Positions 58,701 through 64,000 of a stretch of 64,000 nucleotides of DNA are shown one piece after another. Numbering within the stretch: the stretch's first letter is position 1; every line of letters begins with the position of its first letter. The notes under the pieces were generated by a model, which was not told the DNA's origin, ran no database searches, and was given only the letters and a program-made list of their open reading frames with translations. Source of the stretch: Brachionus rotundiformis (taxonomy: Eukaryota > Rotifera > Eurotatoria > Ploima > Brachionidae); NCBI GenBank assembly GCA_016802295.1, contig JAESIW010000162.1:1467346-1531345 (forward strand), given 5' to 3'. Both the position numbers and the translations under genes were made by a program.

Positions 58701-61700
58701 ACAAGAACCACCTTTAATCAATGGATTGCCCCAATAATGAATGGCACACTCATCGCATTTTGGTCCCAAATACCCCTCTTTACATGCACATACCACATAG
58801 TCTAATGAATGATCAAAGAAGCAAGTATCCGCAAACTGATTGCCACTCAAGCCGCCTGGACACATGCATTCTTTACATGGTTGACCTGCCATTGGTTCAC
58901 CATAATAGCCATCCAAACACCTTAATCAAAACAATAAAAAAAAATCACATGATTATTTTTTATACATTTCACAATGATCTCCATAAGTATGGTCACTACA
59001 ATTTATGCAAATACCAGTTGTTTGGTTACAAGTTTTGGCAAAGCCATTACAATTACAAGGCTCACATGATGGAAATCTCCAAAAATTGTCCATACATTTA
59101 TCGCACTTGTCTCCTTCAATTCTGTCATAGCAATCGCATTTGCCTGTTTCCACATCGCAAAAGTTGTCTTTGGCGCCACCGGAATTACAGTTACATGCTT
59201 TCAAAATTTAAACATTAATTAATAAATGAGAATTAATCTAAATTACGTTGGCATCCATTTGGACCAAATTCATAAGTTGAAGGTGCACACTTGTCACATT
59301 TTTTTCCAACCACATTTTGTTTGCATTTACAATGGCCACCATATTGGTCGCAAATATTGCTCACAGAACCAGTCGGGTTACAGTCACATGGTACGGCATA
59401 ATCACTATGAACACCAATGTTACAGATAAACTTTTTACACGCTTGACTCAAGTCCTCTTTGTATATTCTCAATTGGTTTTCTTTGCATTGGTAATAATTG
59501 AACTCTTCCAACAGCTGTTGTTTGTTTTCGCCTTGAAGTGCTGGCAAATCATTTACATCAGGAACCAAAACAATCGAATCAACAAGTAAATATGCATCTC
59601 TTGGCTGTACCAATGGATTGAATCGGACAAAATCGACGCGGAAAGTATAGCGTCGCGATGACTCGAGACACACTGGTGGCAAAAGTATCTTGTGACTGGA
59701 ACCTTTTTTCATTATGAGAAATGAATTTAAAATAAATTAAAAAAAATAATTTTTTTGTTTAAAAATTTAATCTTTTCCTTAAACATTATCTTTTATCCTG
59801 TTTTGTAATTTTCTTTCATAAATAAAAAGATAGTACCTGATGGAAGTTCTGTGAACTTTTCGTCATCTTGTGGTATATAGTCAGCACAAACGCCTCCTGG
59901 GTCTGGATGCCCATCATGTCTGGTAATTTTTACTCTCAGATCTTCCCATTTTTCCACATGTAAATTCTCGTATCTGATTAAGATTTCATAATAGCCAGCC
60001 TTGAAAATGTTATCTATACTGAATTCTAGAGAGGCTCCTTCGAAGACTTTGACAAATCCGGGACCAGTCCACGTAGGAGTATACTCGGGTATATGGGGTC
60101 TGATAAAATCATGTGACAATTGATCAAGTTTGACCGCATCTTCGGCCTCGTACAACAAATGATCCAATGTTGGACAGAAAAAACTACTCTCTGGTTTGTC
60201 ACAAGTCCTGCCGGACATGTTCGGCTTGCATTTACACTGACCAGTCTCACGATCACAGCTATTATCATAGGAGCCACCAGGTGAGCAATCGCATGGCTTA
60301 CAGCCATTCGGATCGTCCTCACTTAGGCCAAAATAGCCTGGCAAACATTGGTCACATGCTCTGCCAGTTACATAACGTTTACATTCACACAAACCAGACA
60401 CTTTGTCACATCCTAAATTACCACTAGTTCCAATCAAATTACACGAACATGGTTCACATCCTTCCTCATTTTCTCTGGTCAAATTAAAAAAGCCATTTTT
60501 GCATTTGTCACAATTTTCACCATCCACATTTAGCTTGCAATGGCATCTACCAGCCACTAGACCTTCAGCTTCATCCGTATACGGATCACATGTCAAATCA
60601 CCATTTACAGTTCCAGTAATTTCACATTGACAAGGCCTACAAGTGTTTATATCATCAATAGGCTTTAGTGGATCTCTCCAAAAATTTTCTTTGCACAGCT
60701 CACAATTTTTACCTTCAGTATTGTCCATACAGTTGTCACAAACACCGCCACTGGTGTAATTGCTCTCTTTCCATAATTCTTCACTGAAAGTACAACTTGT
60801 CGCGTGATTGTTGCAATTGCAGCGCTTGCATTCGTTTGTTTGCTTCATTCGGGCTGGCATCCATGGTCTATCATTGTACAGTGGCAAACAACGATCACAA
60901 TTGGTACCCCAAGTGTTGTGCTCACATTGACATTGTCCATCAACCATGCCATTTTTATCCTCATCGTACTGAACGCCATGAACCGGAATGCATCGGCTGG
61001 CGTGTCCATAACACATACAACTGCCTCTGACTACCATTTCATACATGGCATAGTAATACTTTTCTTTAAGCTCTTCTCTCTGATCAAGCAAATTGTCGCC
61101 AAATGTGTGCAAACTGGTTAAATTGACTCTCAAATTGGTTATCTTGAGCAGCTCTTGGACCTCGGTAGAATATGGATCCCTGGATTGAATAAGAGTTGGC
61201 GGCAATATTCGGAACACAACTTCTCCTTTTGTTGACGGTGTCTCAGACGAGTACTTGGACTCGCAGTAAACATCGCCAAGATTTTTCGGCATGTCAGTGG
61301 AAACGCCCGGAAAAGACTCTTGGCAATTAGAAGCAAAGTAGCCATAAGTTTTCCAAGTACGGCCGTAATCGGATGACTTTTCGATTACCATGGCCGCTGG
61401 TCTGAATGTCTTAAAAGTCATAATTATGTGCGTAAAGGCAAATTCAGCCTCCAAGTCGAACTGAATGAACACATTTTGGCGTCCATTTTCCGATTGCCAC
61501 CATCTGTTGTAGCGGTCGCCTTGCTTTCGGCTCACTATATTCTCAATACGATGGCTGTTCGCATTGCTCTCTGGATGGTACGGATAGCTTGAGTCGCATA
61601 CAAAGCACTTGGTTGGGTCTCTGGTGCCTCCGAGAACACAATAGCGCTCAGGATCGATCAGACCACAAGTCGAGCTGGCGTGCAAAAACTTTGTCCGACC

Positions 61701-61826
61701 AATCAGTAAATCACCGGTTTCCGGGTAACAATCGCCCCGCAAGCAGCTTGCTGCTCGGTTCCGGTTCGAGTTGTGTTGGCAATAAATGCCCGTCAATAAA
61801 ATCAAACAATAAACTAGTTTAAACAT
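55783..61826 (-). CDS. LAMB1: laminin subunit beta
   Basis: Twelve exons on the minus strand (61826-59837, 59702-59247, 59197-58966, 58920-58541, 58460-58155, 58096-57721, 57663-57051, 56990-56814, 56757-56443, 56390-56208, 56169-55974, 55919-55783) give 1786 residues, about the size of vertebrate beta-1. Laminins are heterotrimeric basement-membrane proteins. Order seen: signal peptide (MFKLVYCLILLTGIYC); laminin N-terminal polymerisation domain; a first run of EGF-like LE modules (CNCNNHATSC, GRCHCKLNVDGENC and so on); a beta-type domain IV (about 555-770, LLYEAEDAV near its start); a second run of LE modules ending CTPCGECFDDW; then the long coiled-coil arm interrupted by the Cys-rich beta knob (CSAKCGGAVCDGKCG). 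The chain ends KYFGSCS with the near-terminal Cys that links beta to gamma. Exon 1 encodes the first 663 residues without a break and is GC-richer than the rest. One intron (between 56208 and 56169) is only 38 bases. Confidence 0.95.
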
Positions 61827-62028
61827 TTTATTAAAACTTTATTTTAATTATTATTATTTTTCTTATTAAAATTTATCATTTGCGTTCTAAAAAAAATGTA
61901 TTTTTCTTTTTTTAGGAGGCTTTTAGCCCGAATTTTAAATAATATTTTATTAATAATAAAAAATCTAAAAAAAAATAGTATTTTTATGTTTAACATTTAA
62001 TTGTAGAGTTGTAGAATTAGATAGAGAT

Positions 62029-62114
62029 TCTACTACTATCGGTTTCATAATATTGACTTACAGAGATTGGAAAGCTTGGAAATATGAAACCGTTCACAAA
62101 TTTAGTAGTAGTAA
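62029..62114. repeat. imperfect inverted repeat (hairpin element)
   Basis: The inner arms cggtttcata (62040-62049) and tatgaaaccg (62083-62092) are perfect 10-base complements. Outside them tctactactat (62029-62039) faces tagtagtag (62103-62111), offset by a few bases. The whole 86-base unit could fold into a long hairpin, like a small MITE or a transcribed stem-loop. Confidence 0.6.
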
Positions 62115-62829
62115 GATAATAATAGGCTTTGGGTCTATCTATATCATATCTAATCTATTTGCTTATCTTGAAAATAATTAAAAAATCATTTAACCAATAA
62201 ATGAAATGAGAGCCAGCTTTGTACATTTTACAAATTTGCCTAAGCTAAATGAACCATCAAATATGATAAATAGTGATAAAGGGGGTCACTTGATGCTAAA
62301 TTTCTTGGAGGAAAATGTTCAAAAACGAACTTGTAATTAAAAGGTGATTTCAAGCCAAATCGTTGGACGAAGCGCTGACCCCATTTTGGCTTGAGAAACC
62401 AAACATACCATGATAAATTAGATTTTTAAAAAACACTTTTAAAAAATTATTATTATTATTTGAACAAAATGTGTTTTATTGCTTTATTCATTTGGCTATT
62501 TAGATTAACAATTGAAATAGGGCATCAAAATAGATCTTATAAAAAGTTAATTTTTATTTTTTTTTATTGAACTAGAAAATTCCGATTTTAAGACTTAGAT
62601 CCATGCGGATATTTATTTTTCTTTGGCTCATATGGAAACCATAATCTTCGGACTAAATTCTCTTTAAATTTTTAAATAAGTTTTTAATCAATATACATAA
62701 AAAAATATTTTATTCTTATCTCTTATAGAACATGTAAAATATCAAATTTGAATTTTGAAACTTAAAAAAAAAAGTTTATCAATTCTTAACTATTGTGGCA
62801 GAATGATAAATAGCTAATTAAATTAAACA

Positions 62830-63225
62830 TTTATCATTTATACTCTTATTAAATTATTTTTTCTTAAACAGGATTATATCAACTTTTACTATATGTCACA
62901 ACTTTATTAGCGTAAAACTGAAAAATAACTCTAGCATTCAAAGTAAATCAGTTTTTTATCAATTTGAATAAAAAATTGTTTTAAGCATTTAAATAATTTA
63001 CATCTTTAATTAAACTTCTTAGATTAGAATAGGCTACTATTAAAAAAATTAAATTAAGTTTTAAGTACTGGGACAAAAAAGGAATAAGAATCAAAATTTA
63101 TCATTTAAACTCTTCTTATTTTCTAAAATTCAACTTTATTTACATCAACTTTTATTATCTGTAAAATATAAAAAAATTAATTCCGAACAACTTTATTAGC
63201 GTAAGACTGAAAAAAAATAACTCTA
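62830..63225. repeat. diverged direct repeat pair
   Basis: Copy 1 (62830-62933) and copy 2 (63096-63225) share blocks in the same order: tttatcattta-actctt, atcaactttta-tat, acaactttattagcgtaa and actgaaaaa-taactcta. They differ by small indels and substitutions, with about 266-290 bases between matching blocks. No reading frame is shared. Confidence 0.7.
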
Positions 63226-63536
63226 AGCCACATTTAATAGTTGGTTGATAATGAAAAATTTTTATTGATCTCTAAAATATTTAATCAATAAATTTTACAA
63301 ATTTGAAAACATAAATTTTTTTCAATATATTTATATATTTAAAAATAAACAAGCTAATCAAAAAAGAAAAAAATGCGAATTACAGCTAAATAAGATTAGA
63401 GATAATTAAATCTCTAAATTAAAAATATAGAAAATAAAAACAATTTCACTGAACGCTATAGTGTTATTTGATACTTTCAAATAAGCATTCAACCTTGAAT
63501 ATAGTAAACTTTAAAAATGATATATCTCCATGTTAT

Positions 63537-64000
63537 CTAAAATTCGAAATGGTTATTGTTAGAACTTGAAAAAGTCAAACTTAGTATAATTAAAATACAA
63601 ATAGTGATAATTATTATTTTATAGTTTTCCAAGATAAATTGGTGAATACTGAATTTAGGCTCGTGTTTTGAATTGTAGGACTGATTTGGCTGAGGCGGCG
63701 GTGGTTCATCATACAAATTTCTGTATGAACTATTTAAATTATTTGCATTATAAGTATTATTAAAATTTGTGTATCTATCATTGACTCTATCAGTGTCCAG
63801 GTTCAATCTGCTGATAAGATTTTTTCTAGTCGGTTGAATTTTAGGTTGGACATAATCGAGGTACGAGCCATTGTTTTTCTCATTTGGATGAAGTATTTTT
63901 GAGTATGGATCGCTGAACTTGAGCGATTTTTCGAAATTATTTTTTTTCATAAAAGAATCTTCATTATTATTATTATTATTATTATTATAGTTATTATTAA
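63537..64000 (-). CDS. partial gene: Asn-rich tail-anchored membrane protein
   Basis: The frame is open from the right edge of the window to the stop at 63537, so the 5' end lies outside. I do not recognise the family. The edge part encodes a poly-Asn run (AAT repeats) followed by EDSF and then the first visible ATG at 63950. The visible 137 residues after that Met are Asn/Tyr/Lys-rich, with a short poly-proline piece (EPPPPQP). Residues about 110-128 (KIIIITICILIILSLTF) form one membrane segment close to the C terminus, leaving a 9-residue Ser/Asn-rich tail; this is a tail-anchor layout. The Met at 63950 may or may not be the true start. Confidence 0.6.
   Translation of the reverse strand, partial: NNNYNNNNNNNNEDSFMKKNNFEKSLKFSDPYSKILHPNEKNNGSYLDYVQPKIQPTRKNLISRLNLDTDRVNDRYTNFNNTYNANNLNSSYRNLYDEPPPPQPNQSYNSKHEPKFSIHQFILENYKIIIITICILIILSLTFSSSNNNHFEF
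63962..63990. repeat. ATT trinucleotide microsatellite
   Basis: A run of about nine ATT units at the right edge. Read on the minus strand it is an AAT run, in frame with the partial gene, coding for asparagine. Confidence 0.9.

Larger units (their letters stand above)
61827..63536. other. intergenic with repeats
   Basis: About 1.7 kb between laminin beta and the right-edge gene, both on the minus strand. It holds an inverted repeat (62029-62114) and a diverged direct repeat (62830-62933 and 63096-63225), both listed separately. No coding exon was supported. The laminin promoter should lie at its left end. Confidence 0.5.

Noticed and set aside
58721..59218. Long + strand frame opposite laminin beta
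   Set aside because: It is the antisense of Cys-rich EGF-like repeats; codon content is explained by the laminin strand, as for the other + frames at 57.3-61.8 kb.
1..64000. tRNA, rRNA, CRISPR or bacterial operon signals
   Set aside because: No tRNA box-B-like motif in a foldable context, no rRNA stretch and no regularly spaced short repeats were seen; the split genes are eukaryotic.

Overview
The window comes from an animal nuclear genome: very AT-rich DNA with protein genes split by many tiny introns (mostly 45-60 bases, GT...AG) and hardly any repeats. Laminin beta, a rhodopsin-type GPCR, WASP, SKP2 and a nucleotide-sugar transporter make it metazoan. A complete gene for the motile-cilium protein CFAP65 argues against nematodes and most arthropods. 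Together with the base composition and intron size this suggests a small ciliated spiralian such as a monogonont rotifer (Brachionus-like). That placement is inference; no rRNA or species marker is present.

Layout, left to right: an empty left flank; an FBXO7-like F-box gene (-); WASP (+); a secreted GH19-like/vWA fusion (+); an HP1 homologue (+); a threonine dehydratase with ACT domain (-); a protein with two Hsp20-like domains (-); a 3.7 kb gene-poor stretch; PDHX-like E3-binding protein (-); a small membrane protein (+); UBXN6 (+); CFAP65 in 21 exons (-); an unknown acidic protein with a 186-base internal duplication (+); RPUSD4 (-); an unknown membrane protein (-); SLC35D-type transporter (+); SKP2 (+); NDUFAF4 (-); PAFAH1B-type SGNH hydrolase (+); a Q/N-rich nuclear-type protein (+); a 5.3 kb gene-poor stretch; a peptide-type GPCR (+); PIF1 helicase (+) with a decayed LINE in an intron; laminin beta (-); and a poly-Asn tail-anchored protein cut by the right edge (-).

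The genes are independent housekeeping and signalling loci, not an operon or a pathway cluster. Most gene models below were built by joining exons at splice sites that keep frame and restore family motifs. I see no clear undescribed multi-gene system. The most notable single-gene points are the GH19/vWA fusion, a Cys in place of the catalytic Ser in the PAF-AH-like enzyme, a one-base loss of a splice acceptor in PDHX, the internal duplication at 32.3-32.7 kb, and the antisense LINE remnant in PIF1.
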